Source of the DNA: Pseudonocardia sp. DSM 110487
GTDB lineage: Bacteria > Actinomycetota > Actinomycetes > Mycobacteriales > Pseudonocardiaceae
Direction: 5' to 3'
Length of the DNA stretch: 64,000 bases
Assembly: GCF_019468565.1 (NCBI RefSeq)
Contig: NZ_CP080521.1
Location: 4,588,001 to 4,652,000 of the forward strand
In this document: one piece after another, positions 23,502 to 32,495 of the stretch
How positions within the stretch are numbered: the stretch's first letter is position 1
Layout of the letters: the number at the start of each line of letters is the position of its first letter
Notes under the pieces: model-generated
Database searches by the model: none
Told to the model about the DNA's origin: nothing
What the model saw: only the letters and a program-made list of their open reading frames with translations
Program-made: the position numbers and the translations under genes

Positions 23502-24448
23502 GGCGAGCGACGTCGCTGGCGAACCTCGACCTGAACCTCCTGGTGATCCTGCGGGAGCTGCTGCGCGAGCGGAACGTCACCCGCGCGGCGCATCAGGTCG
23601 GGATCACCCAGCCCGCCGCGAGCGCGGCGCTCGGCCGACTGCGCAGGCACTTCGGGGACGAGCTGCTCGAACGCACCCGCGGCGGGTTCGTGCTCACACC
23701 GCTCGGGGCGCAGCTCGCCACGCAGATCGAGACCGTCTGTGCAGGTGTCGAGCGGCTCTTCTCCACCGACCCCGCGTTCCGGCCGATGGACTCGGAGCGG
23801 GAGTTCGTCCTGCTGATGCCGGACTACGTGCTCGCGGCGCTCGGCGAGGGGCTCTCGCGGGCGATGCACGACGAGGCGCCCGGCACCCGGCTGCACGTGA
23901 AGGTCGTCCACGAGTCGATGCCTGCCGACCTCCTCGAAACGCTGCGGGTGATCGACGGCATCGTGTCCGTGCCCATGCCGAGGTTCCAGGTGGCCGGGAT
24001 CCGCGGGACGGAGGTCTTCCGGGACCGGTGGGTGTGCGTCGTCGCCGCGGACAACTCGGTGGGCGAGCACCTGGAGCTGGCCGATCTCGAACGCCTGCCG
24101 TGGGTCGTCCCGCATCATCCCGACGGCGAGTACCCGCCCACGTCGCCGCTCGCGCCGCTGTTCGCCCGGCTGTCGGCGCGCCCGCAGGTGGCGGTGCGGG
24201 TGGACAGCTACCAGGCCACCCCCTACTTCGTCGCGGGCACGGACCGGGTCGCGGTGATGCAGCGGCGGCTGGCGCTGCGCTTCGCCGACCGGCCGGACCT
24301 GCGCCTTCTGGAGTGCCCTGGGGATCCGCCGCCGATCGTCGAGACGCTGTGGTGGCACGCGAAGAACGACGAGGACGACGCGCACACCTGGTTCCGCTCG
24401 ATGGTCGCGCGGGCGTCGAAGGACGGGGACGGGCATCCATCGCGTTGA
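23498..24448 (+). CDS. LysR-family regulator (NodD/NahR-like)
   Basis: A 316-residue regulator of the NodD/NahR/LinR subgroup. The N-terminus is LDLNLLVILRELLRERNVTR with the recognition helix in VGITQPAASAALGRLRR. The effector domain includes FVLLMPDYVLAALGEGLS, a hallmark of this subgroup. Members often sense aromatic acids. The GTG at 23498 overlaps the dehalogenase stop (GTGA); a GTG one codon earlier is equally usable. It is the last gene of the Rieske/amidohydrolase operon, so it may autoregulate that operon or the MFS/ADH operon that starts 89 bases downstream. Confidence 0.92.
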   Translation: MRRATSLANLDLNLLVILRELLRERNVTRAAHQVGITQPAASAALGRLRRHFGDELLERTRGGFVLTPLGAQLATQIETVCAGVERLFSTDPAFRPMDSEREFVLLMPDYVLAALGEGLSRAMHDEAPGTRLHVKVVHESMPADLLETLRVIDGIVSVPMPRFQVAGIRGTEVFRDRWVCVVAADNSVGEHLELADLERLPWVVPHHPDGEYPPTSPLAPLFARLSARPQVAVRVDSYQATPYFVAGTDRVAVMQRRLALRFADRPDLRLLECPGDPPPIVETLWWHAKNDEDDAHTWFRSMVARASKDGDGHPSR

Positions 24449-24536
24449 TGGAGCGCATGTCAACTCGTGATTTCCGCGGGTGGCGACCGCGTTCGTACGG
24501 TGATCGGCGGACCCGAAGCGCACGAAGGGGTGTGCC

Positions 24537-25928
24537 ATGGCCGACTCCCGTCCCGTCGACCCCGTCGTCGATGTCGTTCCGCTGATCGAGGACCAGAAGG
24601 TCGGCCGGTTCTGGGTCGTGCTGTTCGCCGTCGCATGGGCGGTGACGTTCCTCGACGGCTTCGACCTGCAGATCATCTCGTTCGCGGGCCGGTACATCCA
24701 AGAGTCGTTCGCCCTCACCAACACGCAGCTCGGCACGCTGGGCACCGTCGGTGTCGTCGGCACCCTGCTCGGCGGGATCGCGATGGGCTACCTGGGCGAC
24801 CGGGTCGGCCGCAAGCCGGCGATCGTCGTCTCGACGATCGGGTTCGGCGTGTTCATGCTGCTCTTCGCCGTGGCGCAGGACTACGCGCAGCTGGTGGTGC
24901 TGCGGCTCCTCACGGGCGTCTTCCTCGGCGGTGCACTGCCGCTGGTGTGGGCGGTCGTCACCGAGTTCGCGCCCGTACGGCTGCGCTCCACGTCGGTCGT
25001 GATCACGATGATCGGCTACAGCCTCGGCAGCGCGTCGGGCGGACCGGTCTCCAACGCGCTCATCCCGCGGTTCGGGTGGGAGGCGGTGTTCGTGGCAGGC
25101 GGTGTGGCGTCGCTGCTGGCGGTCATCCCGGTGGTCCTGTTCCTCCCGGAGTCGGTCAAGTTCCTCGCGCAGAAGGACCTCCAGCAACACCGGATCGCGA
25201 CGATCCTGCGGCGCGCGCTGCCGGACGTGACGCTGCCGGCAGGCGCCCGGTTCGTCGTCGGCACCGGCCCGCGCCGGGACCGCACCCGATTCACCCCCGC
25301 CGAGCTGTTCCGCGGCGGCCGGCTGGCACTGATCACCCCGCTGGTCTGGATCGCCTACATGTGCTCGTCGGCGATCGTGTTCTACCTGGCGTTCTGGGGT
25401 CCGATCCTCAACGAGCGGATCGGGTTCAGCGTGTCCGCCGCCGCGACACTCGCCGCGTGGACGGCCGTGGCCGGGGCGGCAGGCCAGCTGCTCATCGGGC
25501 GGTTCATCGACCACCGCGGCGCCGGCACGATCGCGTGGATGCCGCTGCTCGCGGTGCCGTGCCTGATGCTGATCGGGCTCGTCCCGCTGACCGCGGCCGG
25601 CTACGTCGCCGTGATCATCCTGGCGAACATCTTCGTCATCGGCGGGCACGGCGGCATCATCAGCGTCTGCGGGATCTTCTACCGGCCGGCGATCCGCGCC
25701 AACGGGGCGGGCTGGGCGACGTCGATGGCCAAGTTCGGCGCGATGCTCGGCCCGTGGCTGGCCGGGTTCGTGATGGACCAGGGCGTCGACGCCCGAGGCA
25801 CCTTCTTCGTGTTCGCCTTCTTCCCGGTCGCGATGGTGGTGCTGCTGGTGGCGCTGGGCCGCATCCAGAAGGGCCTGCCGGCGGACGCCGATGGATCGCT
25901 GCAGGCGCCGGTACCCGCTGTCCGCTGA
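24537..25928 (+). CDS. MFS transporter (aromatic acid:H+ symporter-like)
   Basis: A 463-residue inner-membrane transporter with about twelve transmembrane segments. The start FLDGFDLQIISFAGRYIQ resembles the DGxD motif of the aromatic acid:H+ symporter family. GYLGDRVGRKPAIVV is the loop 2-3 MFS signature, and RLLTGVFLGGALPLVWAV a later one. The ATG at 24537 follows GAAGGGG. It probably imports an aromatic or hydroxy acid for the oxidative genes downstream. The 59-base gap to the next gene shows no clear terminator, so cotranscription is possible. Confidence 0.9.
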   Translation: MADSRPVDPVVDVVPLIEDQKVGRFWVVLFAVAWAVTFLDGFDLQIISFAGRYIQESFALTNTQLGTLGTVGVVGTLLGGIAMGYLGDRVGRKPAIVVSTIGFGVFMLLFAVAQDYAQLVVLRLLTGVFLGGALPLVWAVVTEFAPVRLRSTSVVITMIGYSLGSASGGPVSNALIPRFGWEAVFVAGGVASLLAVIPVVLFLPESVKFLAQKDLQQHRIATILRRALPDVTLPAGARFVVGTGPRRDRTRFTPAELFRGGRLALITPLVWIAYMCSSAIVFYLAFWGPILNERIGFSVSAAATLAAWTAVAGAAGQLLIGRFIDHRGAGTIAWMPLLAVPCLMLIGLVPLTAAGYVAVIILANIFVIGGHGGIISVCGIFYRPAIRANGAGWATSMAKFGAMLGPWLAGFVMDQGVDARGTFFVFAFFPVAMVVLLVALGRIQKGLPADADGSLQAPVPAVR

Positions 25929-25987
25929 GCTTCCGCGTTGCGAAAGCGCCGTCGAGGCGGGGGGCCGGCCCGGGCATCGTGAGGTGC

Positions 25988-27097
25988 ATGAGCATGACCA
26001 CCCGCGCCGCGATCTGCCGCGAGCCGCGCAGGCCGTGGGAGATCACCGACGTCGAGCTCGACGACCCGCGCGCGAACGAGGTGCGCATCCGGTTCCACGC
26101 CGCAGGCCTGTGCCACTCCGACGATCACATCCAGAAGGGCGACGCCCGGATGCGGTTCCCGGTGGTCGGCGGCCACGAGGGTGCCGGGGTCGTGGAGGCG
26201 GTGGGCGCCGGGGTCACGCGGGTCGCCGTCGGTGATCACGTCGTCTGCTCGTTCATCCCGGCCTGCGGCTCGTGCCGGTACTGCTCGACCGCGCGGCAGA
26301 ACCTGTGCGACGCGGGCAAGAACGCCTCGACGGGGGAGTTCCCGGACGGCACCTTCCGGTTCCACCTCGACGGCGAGGACCTCGGCGGCCTGTGCGTGCT
26401 CGGCACGTTCGCCGAGCGCGCGGTGGTCTCGGAGTTCTCGTGCATCCCGATCCCGGACGACATCCCGTTCGACGTCGCGGCGCTGGTGAGCTGCGGGGTC
26501 CCGACGGGCTGGGGCTCGGCCGTGTACGCGGCCGGGGTCCGCGCGGGACAGACCGTCGTGATCTACGGCGCAGGCGGGGTGGGCAGCAACGCCGTGCAGG
26601 GCGCGCGGTACGCGGGTGCGAAGAACGTGGTGGTTGTCGACCCGGTGCCGTTCAAACAGGACATGGCGAAGGTCTTCGGGGCCACGCACACGTTCGGCGA
26701 CGCGGAGGCCGCCCACGAGTTCGTGGTGGACACGACATGGGGCGAGCTCGCCGACCACGCGATCATCACCGTCGGCGTGCTGCACGACGAGGTCATCGCG
26801 AACGCGCTGAAGGTGGTCGGCAAGAGCGGCCAGGTGACGATCACCGCGGTCGGCAACGGATCCCTGGTGGCCCCGGCCGGCATGCTGATCGGTTACCAGC
26901 GGCGCGTCCAGGGCGCGATCTTCGGTGCATGCAACCCGCTCTTCGACGTCCCGCGGCTGCTGGGCCTCTACCGCTCCGGGGATCTCAAGCTCGACGAGCT
27001 GATCACCCGTCGCTACCGGCTCGACCAGGTCAACGAGGGCTACCAGGACATGCTCGACGGCAAGAACGTCCGCGGCGTCATCGTGCACGAGCACTAG
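25988..27097 (+). CDS. NDMA-dependent zinc alcohol dehydrogenase (mycofactocin-associated)
   Basis: A 369-residue medium-chain dehydrogenase of the Rxyl_3153-type NDMA-dependent family. These hold NAD tightly and are thought to use mycofactocin as the electron acceptor in vivo. The catalytic zinc site shows Cys42 (AGLCHSDDH), His63 and Glu64 (GGHEGAG). The structural zinc site has Cys93, 96, 99 and 107. The cofactor loop is YGAGGVGSNAVQ. The start MSMTTRAAI at 25988 is used; the Met two codons later is possible. It oxidises an alcohol to an aldehyde, which the ALDH encoded eight bases downstream can take. A close paralogue lies at 29512. Confidence 0.92.
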   Translation: MSMTTRAAICREPRRPWEITDVELDDPRANEVRIRFHAAGLCHSDDHIQKGDARMRFPVVGGHEGAGVVEAVGAGVTRVAVGDHVVCSFIPACGSCRYCSTARQNLCDAGKNASTGEFPDGTFRFHLDGEDLGGLCVLGTFAERAVVSEFSCIPIPDDIPFDVAALVSCGVPTGWGSAVYAAGVRAGQTVVIYGAGGVGSNAVQGARYAGAKNVVVVDPVPFKQDMAKVFGATHTFGDAEAAHEFVVDTTWGELADHAIITVGVLHDEVIANALKVVGKSGQVTITAVGNGSLVAPAGMLIGYQRRVQGAIFGACNPLFDVPRLLGLYRSGDLKLDELITRRYRLDQVNEGYQDMLDGKNVRGVIVHEH

Positions 27098-27105
27098 GGA
27101 CAACG

Positions 27106-28560
27106 ATGACGACCGCACCCGCAGCACCGCTGCTCGTCGAGAACGCCCACCTCATCGGCGACGAGTGGGTCCCGGCGGCGTCCGGCGAGACGATCGACGT
27201 GATCGACCCGGCCACCGGTGACCTGCTCGCCCGCGTGCCCCGCGGCACCGCAGAGGACGTGGACGCGGCCGTGCGCGCCGCCGAGGCCGCGTTCCCGGCG
27301 TGGCGCGACACCAGCGCAACCGCCCGCGGCGCGCTCGTGGCCCGCTGGGCCGCGCTCGTCGAGGCGCACGCGGCCGAGCTCGACCGCCTGGAGTCCCAGG
27401 AGGTGGGCCGCCCGCACTGGGGCCCGCCGCCGATGCCGCGGATCCTCACCTTCATCGCGGGCCAGGCCGACAAGGTGCAGGGCCTGTCGCTACCGACCCA
27501 GTCCCCTGACGTGCTGGGCCTGACCCTGCGTGAGCCGTTCGGCGTGGTCGGCAGCGTGATCCCGTGGAACGCGCCGGGCCCGATGTTCGTCACCGACACC
27601 GGCGCCGCGATCGCCGCGGGCAACACGATCGTGGTCAAGCCGGCCGAGGACGCCCCGCTCACCCCGCTCGCGCTGGCCAGGCTCGCGCGGGAGGCCGGGA
27701 TCCCGCCGGGTGTCGTCAACGTGGTCACCGGCTACGGCCCCGAGGCGGGCGCTGCGCTCGCGGCTCACCCCGGGATCCGGCGCATGAGCTTCACCGGTTC
27801 GCCGGAGACGGGCGCGCAGGTGATGGCGGCGTGCGCGCGGAATCTGGTGCCGCTGCACCTCGAGCTGGGCGGCAAGTCGCCGCAGGTGGTGTTCCCCGAC
27901 GCCGACCTCGACGTCGCGATCCCGGCGATCGTCGCCGGCATCACGCTCAACACCGGGCAGATCTGCGCCGCGGGCTCACGGGTGGTGGTCGACCGGTCCA
28001 TGCACGGCGAGGTGGTGGAGCGGCTCGCCGAGCGCATGGCTCAGGTGAGCGTCGGCCCGTGGCACGAGAAGGTGCAGATGGGGCCGCTGATCAACGCGAA
28101 GCAGCACGCGCGGGTGCTGGACTACGTGCGGGTCGGGCGGGAGGAGGGCGCCGAGCTCGTCACGGGCGGCGGCCGCCCTGCGGGCGCGGTCTTCGAGCGC
28201 GGCTACTTCGTGGAACCCACGCTCTTCGACCGCGTGGCCCCTGACATGCGGATCGCGCGCGAGGAGATCTTCGGGCCGGTCCTCTCGGTGGTCCCGGTCG
28301 ACGGCGAGGCGGAGGCCCTCGATGTCGCCAACGGCACCGACTACGGGCTCGTCGCCTCGGTCTGGACCCGCGACGTCGGGCGGTCGGTGCGGATGGCGCG
28401 CGGCCTGCAGGCCGGGCAGGTCGTGGTGAACGCGGCGCTGGGCGCAGGCGTGATCGGCGGGCCGTTCGGCGGGTACAAGCGCAGCGGCTTCGGCCGCACG
28501 ATGGGGGCGGACGCCGTGCTGGAGTACACGCAGGTGAAGACGGTGTCGTTCCGTGGGTAA
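27106..28560 (+). CDS. NAD(P)-dependent aldehyde dehydrogenase
   Basis: A 484-residue ALDH superfamily enzyme converting an aldehyde to its acid. Catalytic Cys287 lies in LNTGQICAAGSR and Glu253 in LHLELGGKSP. The cofactor region is VVKPAEDAPLTP and MSFTGSPETG. EEIFGPVLSVV and GGYKRSGFGR are late family signatures. The ATG at 27106 follows the ADH stop by eight bases. Flanked by two alcohol dehydrogenases, it completes an alcohol to acid pathway whose product could be activated by the AMP ligase at 30635. The LLM gene overlaps its 3' end by eight bases. Confidence 0.94.
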   Translation: MTTAPAAPLLVENAHLIGDEWVPAASGETIDVIDPATGDLLARVPRGTAEDVDAAVRAAEAAFPAWRDTSATARGALVARWAALVEAHAAELDRLESQEVGRPHWGPPPMPRILTFIAGQADKVQGLSLPTQSPDVLGLTLREPFGVVGSVIPWNAPGPMFVTDTGAAIAAGNTIVVKPAEDAPLTPLALARLAREAGIPPGVVNVVTGYGPEAGAALAAHPGIRRMSFTGSPETGAQVMAACARNLVPLHLELGGKSPQVVFPDADLDVAIPAIVAGITLNTGQICAAGSRVVVDRSMHGEVVERLAERMAQVSVGPWHEKVQMGPLINAKQHARVLDYVRVGREEGAELVTGGGRPAGAVFERGYFVEPTLFDRVAPDMRIAREEIFGPVLSVVPVDGEAEALDVANGTDYGLVASVWTRDVGRSVRMARGLQAGQVVVNAALGAGVIGGPFGGYKRSGFGRTMGADAVLEYTQVKTVSFRG

Positions 28561-29515
28561 TCCAGTGCGACTCCGGGTGCTGATGGAGCCGCGCCACGGC
28601 GCCCGCTACGAGGAGATCCTGGCGCTCGCGCTGGCCACCGAGAACGCAGGCTTCGACGCGTTCTTCCGCTCCGACCACCTGATGGGCGTCGACCCGAACG
28701 ACCCGACCTACCACCCGACCGACTGCTGGACGACCCTCGGCGGGCTGGCCCGCGACACGACGCGGGTGCGGCTGGGCTCGCTCGTCACGCCGGTGACCTT
28801 CCGGGAACCGGGCCTGCTCGCGGCCATCGTCGCTTCGGTGGACGACATGAGCGGCGGGCGTGTGGAGCTGGGGCTCGGCACCGGCTGGTACGAGCGCGAG
28901 CACGCCGCGTTCGGGATCCCGTTCCCGTCACGGGCGGAGCGGTTCGACCGGCTGGAAGAGCAGCTGGCGGTCATCACTGGATTGTGGTCGGGGCCGGGGT
29001 TCTCCTTCGCCGGAACGCACCACGGGATCGAGGACAACCGCACGCCGCCGCGGCCGGTACAGCGGCCGCACCCGCCGATCATCGTCGGCGGCAGTGGCCC
29101 GAAGCGGACCCCGGCGATCGCGGCCCGGTTCGCGTCGGAGTTCAACGGGGCGCTGACGTCCGGGGGCGGCACGGAGGGGCTGCGGGAGCGGTTCGCACGC
29201 TTCGCCCGCGCCTGCGAGGCGATCGGGCGCGACCCCGCAGGCGCGCGCCTGTCCGCGGTGCTGCCGGTCGCGTGCGGCGCCACGCAGGCCGAGACCGACC
29301 GTCGCTCCGCCGTGATCGGGTCGGAGCTGATGCGGGCCAACGCCGCGATCGGCTCGCCCTCCGAGGTGACCGAGCGGATCGGTGAGCTCGCCGAGGCCGG
29401 CGCCGACACCGTCTACCTGCACATCTACGACATCCACGATCTCGACCACATCGCGCTGATCGGCGCCGAGGTGCTGCCGCACGTCGCGCTGGACAGAACG
29501 GGGGCCTCCCTATGA
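28553..29515 (+). CDS. LLM-class flavin/F420-dependent oxidoreductase
   Basis: A 320-residue luciferase-like TIM barrel. Visible family segments are FDAFFRSDHLMGVD near residue 35, VRLGSLVTPVTFREPGLLA, VELGLGTGWYEREHAAFG, and HPPIIVGGSGPKRTPAIAAR. Actinobacterial members usually bind coenzyme F420, but FMN cannot be excluded. The GTG at 28553 lies inside the ALDH gene, overlapping eight bases, and the next ADH overlaps its own stop (ATGA). It is thus tightly embedded in the oxidation operon. It may perform an extra oxidation or a monooxygenation step. Confidence 0.9.
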   Translation: MGNPVRLRVLMEPRHGARYEEILALALATENAGFDAFFRSDHLMGVDPNDPTYHPTDCWTTLGGLARDTTRVRLGSLVTPVTFREPGLLAAIVASVDDMSGGRVELGLGTGWYEREHAAFGIPFPSRAERFDRLEEQLAVITGLWSGPGFSFAGTHHGIEDNRTPPRPVQRPHPPIIVGGSGPKRTPAIAARFASEFNGALTSGGGTEGLRERFARFARACEAIGRDPAGARLSAVLPVACGATQAETDRRSAVIGSELMRANAAIGSPSEVTERIGELAEAGADTVYLHIYDIHDLDHIALIGAEVLPHVALDRTGASL

Positions 29516-30630
29516 CCATCACGACCCGCGCCGCGATCGCACGGCAGCCGCACACCGGCTGGGAGCTCGTCGACCTGCAACTGGACGAACCGAAGGCGCA
29601 CGAGGTGCGCGTGAAGTTCGCCGCAGCGGGGCTGTGCCACTCCGATGACCACATCACCCAGGGCGACGCGCCGGTGCGGCTGCCGATCGTCGGCGGTCAC
29701 GAGGGCGCGGGCATCGTGGAGTCGGTGGGGCCGGACGTGCGGCGGGTCCAGCCGGGCGACCGGATCGTCTGCTCCTACATCCCGGCCTGCGGGGCCTGCC
29801 GGCCGTGCTCGACGGGGCACCAGAACATGTGCGTGAAGGGCCTCAACGCGGGCACCGGGATGTTCCTCGACGGCACGTTCCGGTTCCACCTCGGTGCGGA
29901 GGACCTGGGCGGCTTCTGCACGGTCGGGTCGTTCTCCCAGTACGCGGTGGTGTCGGAGTGGGCGTGCATCCCGCTGCCCGACGACATCCCGTTCGAGATC
30001 GGTGCCCTCGTCGGGTGCGGCGTGCCGACCGGCTGGGGCTCGGCGGTGCACGCGGCGGGCGTGCGGGCCGGGGACACCGTGGTGATCTACGGCGCGGGCG
30101 GCGTGGGAAGCAACGCCGTGCAGGGCGCCCGGTACGCGGGCGCGAAGAACGTGGTCGTCGTGGACCCGGTCGCGTTCAAGCGGGACATGGCGAAGGTCTT
30201 CGGGGCGACGCACACGTTCGCGGACGCGAAGGCCGCGCACGACTTCGTGGTGGAGACGACGTGGGGCCAGCTGGCCGATCACGCGATCTGCACGCCGGGC
30301 GTGCTCACCGCCGGGATCGTGGCCGCGGCCGTGCAGGTCGTCGGCAAGGGCGGCAAGGTCACGGTCACCGCCGTCGGGAAGCTGGGCGAGAACGCCGTCA
30401 CCGTGCACGCCGGCCAGATGATCAGCTATCAGCGGCAGGTCCGCGGCGCGCTCTTCGGCGACTGCAACCCGCTCTACGACGTGCCCAAGCTGCTGGGGCT
30501 CTACCGCTCCGGCGACCTGAAGCTCGACGAGCTGATCACCCGGCGCTACGCGCTCGACGAGATCAACCAGGGCTACCAGGACATGACGGATGGCAAGAAC
30601 ATCCGCGGCGTCGTCATCCACGAGGGCTGA
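29512..30630 (+). CDS. NDMA-dependent zinc alcohol dehydrogenase, second copy
   Basis: A 372-residue paralogue of the enzyme at 25988. It has identical zinc-site positions (Cys42, His63, Glu64; Cys93, 96, 99, 107) and long identical stretches around YGAGGVGSNAVQGARYAG. Differences concentrate in the N-terminus and the segment after the Rossmann fold, so the two probably accept different alcohols. As a member of the NDMA-dependent family it should depend on mycofactocin for turnover; no mycofactocin biosynthesis gene is present in this window. The ATG overlaps the LLM stop. It is followed after four bases by an AMP-dependent ligase. Confidence 0.92.
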   Translation: MTITTRAAIARQPHTGWELVDLQLDEPKAHEVRVKFAAAGLCHSDDHITQGDAPVRLPIVGGHEGAGIVESVGPDVRRVQPGDRIVCSYIPACGACRPCSTGHQNMCVKGLNAGTGMFLDGTFRFHLGAEDLGGFCTVGSFSQYAVVSEWACIPLPDDIPFEIGALVGCGVPTGWGSAVHAAGVRAGDTVVIYGAGGVGSNAVQGARYAGAKNVVVVDPVAFKRDMAKVFGATHTFADAKAAHDFVVETTWGQLADHAICTPGVLTAGIVAAAVQVVGKGGKVTVTAVGKLGENAVTVHAGQMISYQRQVRGALFGDCNPLYDVPKLLGLYRSGDLKLDELITRRYALDEINQGYQDMTDGKNIRGVVIHEG

Positions 30631-30634
30631 CCCG

Positions 30635-31924
30635 GTGACCACCCCAGGGTTCGTCGCGCCCGACGACGTCGACGCCGTCACCGAGCTGCTGCGCGCGCAG
30701 CTGGAGGGGCTGCCCACGCGGTCGCCGCTCTACGCCGACCACCTCGGCGAGCACGGGGTGACGCCCGCGGCATTCGCCACGCTCGACGACCTGCGCAAGT
30801 TCCCCTTCACGACGAAGCAAATGCTGCGCGACTCCCAGGCCGAAGCGCCGCCGCTGGGCCGGCACGCCGGCGTGCCGATGACCGAGGTCGTGCGGGTGCA
30901 CGCCTCCACCGGCACCACCGGGCGGCCGAGCTGGGTGGGCGTCACCCGCCGCGACGCCGCGGCGTGGACCGACATGGTGGCGCGCGCGTTCCGGACGATG
31001 GGCGCCACGCGCGAGGACGTCGTGCTGCACGGCGCCGGCCTCACGCTCTTCGTCGGCGGTCTCCCGATCCGCGACGCCCTCGAACGGATCGGCTCCACCC
31101 TGGTGCCGATCGGGACCGGGGCGTCGGAGAAGGCCGTGCTCGCGCTGGAGACGCTCGGCGTAACCGCCCTGCACTCCACTCCCTCCTACGCCCGGTACCT
31201 GGCCGAGTACCTGCGCGGGCTCGGCCGGGACCCGAAGGAGTTCGGCCTGCGCAAGGTCTTCGTCGGTGGTGAGCCCGGCGGCGGCGAGCCGGCGTTCCGC
31301 GCGCACGTGGAGAGTGAGTGGGGCGCACCGGTCACCGAAGGCCTGGGCAACGCCGACATGGCTCCCGTCCTGTTCGGGGAGGAGCCGGGTAGCGGCGGGA
31401 TGCGGTTCACCGGCGGCCGGCACGTGGTCGTCGAGCTGATCGATCCGGACAGCGGCGAGCCGGTGGGCGCCGAGCCGGGCGCCACCGGCGAGCTGGTCTA
31501 CACGGCGGTGGATCGCGAGTGCTGCCCGCTGGTGCGCTTCCGCACCCGCGACCGGGTGGTGGTCACCGGCCGCGCCGCGGACGGGGCTCCCCTGATCCGC
31601 TGCGTGGGCCGCACCGACGACATGCTGATCGTGCTGGGCGTGAACGTCTTCCCCTCCGCGGTGCGTGACCTCGTGCAGACCCTGCACCCGCGCACCACAG
31701 GGGCCGTGCAGATCGTCCTGCCCGCTGCCGGGCCGCGCGTCGAGCCGCCGCTGCCCGTGGAGGTCGAGTGGGGCGAGCAGCCCGGCGACCGGGAGCAGCT
31801 CGCCCGCGACGTCGAGGCACTCATCCGTCACCGGCTGTCGGTGCGCGCGGCCGTCACGCTCGTGCCGCCCGGGTCGCTCGAACGCTCCGAGATGAAGTCC
31901 CGGCTCACCCGCCTCGCCAGCTGA
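30635..31924 (+). CDS. AMP-dependent CoA ligase (phenylacetate-CoA ligase/PaaK family)
   Basis: A 429-residue adenylate-forming enzyme activating a carboxylic acid, typically aromatic, to its CoA thioester. The ATP loop is VHASTGTTGRPSWVG. FPFTTKQMLRDSQ near the N-terminus, ALHSTPSYARYL, and the C-terminal IRCVGRTDDMLIVLGVNVFP are PaaK-family signatures. The GTG at 30635 is chosen, four bases after the ADH stop. It lies downstream of two ADHs and an ALDH, so it is likely to activate the acid they produce. A UGSC-family protein gene follows after 16 bases. Confidence 0.92.
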   Translation: MTTPGFVAPDDVDAVTELLRAQLEGLPTRSPLYADHLGEHGVTPAAFATLDDLRKFPFTTKQMLRDSQAEAPPLGRHAGVPMTEVVRVHASTGTTGRPSWVGVTRRDAAAWTDMVARAFRTMGATREDVVLHGAGLTLFVGGLPIRDALERIGSTLVPIGTGASEKAVLALETLGVTALHSTPSYARYLAEYLRGLGRDPKEFGLRKVFVGGEPGGGEPAFRAHVESEWGAPVTEGLGNADMAPVLFGEEPGSGGMRFTGGRHVVVELIDPDSGEPVGAEPGATGELVYTAVDRECCPLVRFRTRDRVVVTGRAADGAPLIRCVGRTDDMLIVLGVNVFPSAVRDLVQTLHPRTTGAVQIVLPAAGPRVEPPLPVEVEWGEQPGDREQLARDVEALIRHRLSVRAAVTLVPPGSLERSEMKSRLTRLAS

Positions 31925-31940
31925 CATCGGAGGGACATCC

Positions 31941-32495
31941 GTGCCGAACGCGATCCTCGACCCCACCGGCGGCGCCGCTGTGATCAACGCAGCGGTGGCT
32001 GCCCCGTTCGCGCCAGCACCCCGCAAGCGGGACCTCGCCGGAGCTCGCATCGGGCTGCTGGAGAACACCAAACAGAACGCCGCGCTGCTGCTCGACGAGG
32101 TCGGCAAGCTGCTCGTCGCCGAGCACGGCGCGGCCGCCGTCACGCTCATGCGCACCAAGACCGCGTTCGCCCTGCCCGCCGCCGACGAGCTCGTGGCCGA
32201 GTACGCCCGTGAATGCGACGTGGTGGTCACCGGCGTGGGCGACTGCGGCTCGTGCAGCGCCTCCGCCGCAGCCGACGGGGTGGCCTTCGAACGGGCCGGC
32301 CTGCCCGCCGCCGTGATCTGCAGCGACGCCTTCGTGGCCACGGCCGACGCGATGGCCGCGCTGCGGGGCGCGCCAGGCTACCGCTACCTCACCACTCCGC
32401 ACCCCGTCGCGATCCTGACGCCGGACCAGGTGCGGGAGCGGGCGGCGCGGCTCGCGGGCGCCATCGCGGACCTGCTGACGGGGAACGGTTCATGA
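31941..32495 (+). CDS. UGSC-family (seleno)protein homologue, Cys form, copy 1
   Basis: A 184-residue protein with the signature VTGVGDCGSCSASAAADG. CGSC occupies Cys102-Cys105, where selenocysteine-containing relatives have UGSC. The family was first noticed as a selenoprotein in marine metagenomes, as I recall, and its function is unknown. IGLLENTKQNAALLLDEVG and AAVICSDAFVATADAMA are further shared blocks. The GTG at 31941 follows GGAGGG. There is no signal peptide, so it is cytoplasmic. The next gene overlaps by ATGA and encodes a larger partner; the same pair recurs at 47283-48892. A thiol-redox or sulfur/selenium-dependent lyase role is inference only. Confidence 0.85.
   Translation: MPNAILDPTGGAAVINAAVAAPFAPAPRKRDLAGARIGLLENTKQNAALLLDEVGKLLVAEHGAAAVTLMRTKTAFALPAADELVAEYARECDVVVTGVGDCGSCSASAAADGVAFERAGLPAAVICSDAFVATADAMAALRGAPGYRYLTTPHPVAILTPDQVRERAARLAGAIADLLTGNGS

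Noticed and set aside
32241..32262. Possible selenocysteine recoding in the UGSC proteins
   Set aside because: The motif Cys codons are TGC in both copies, no in-frame TGA interrupts either gene, and I see no SECIS-like hairpin. They are the Cys forms.
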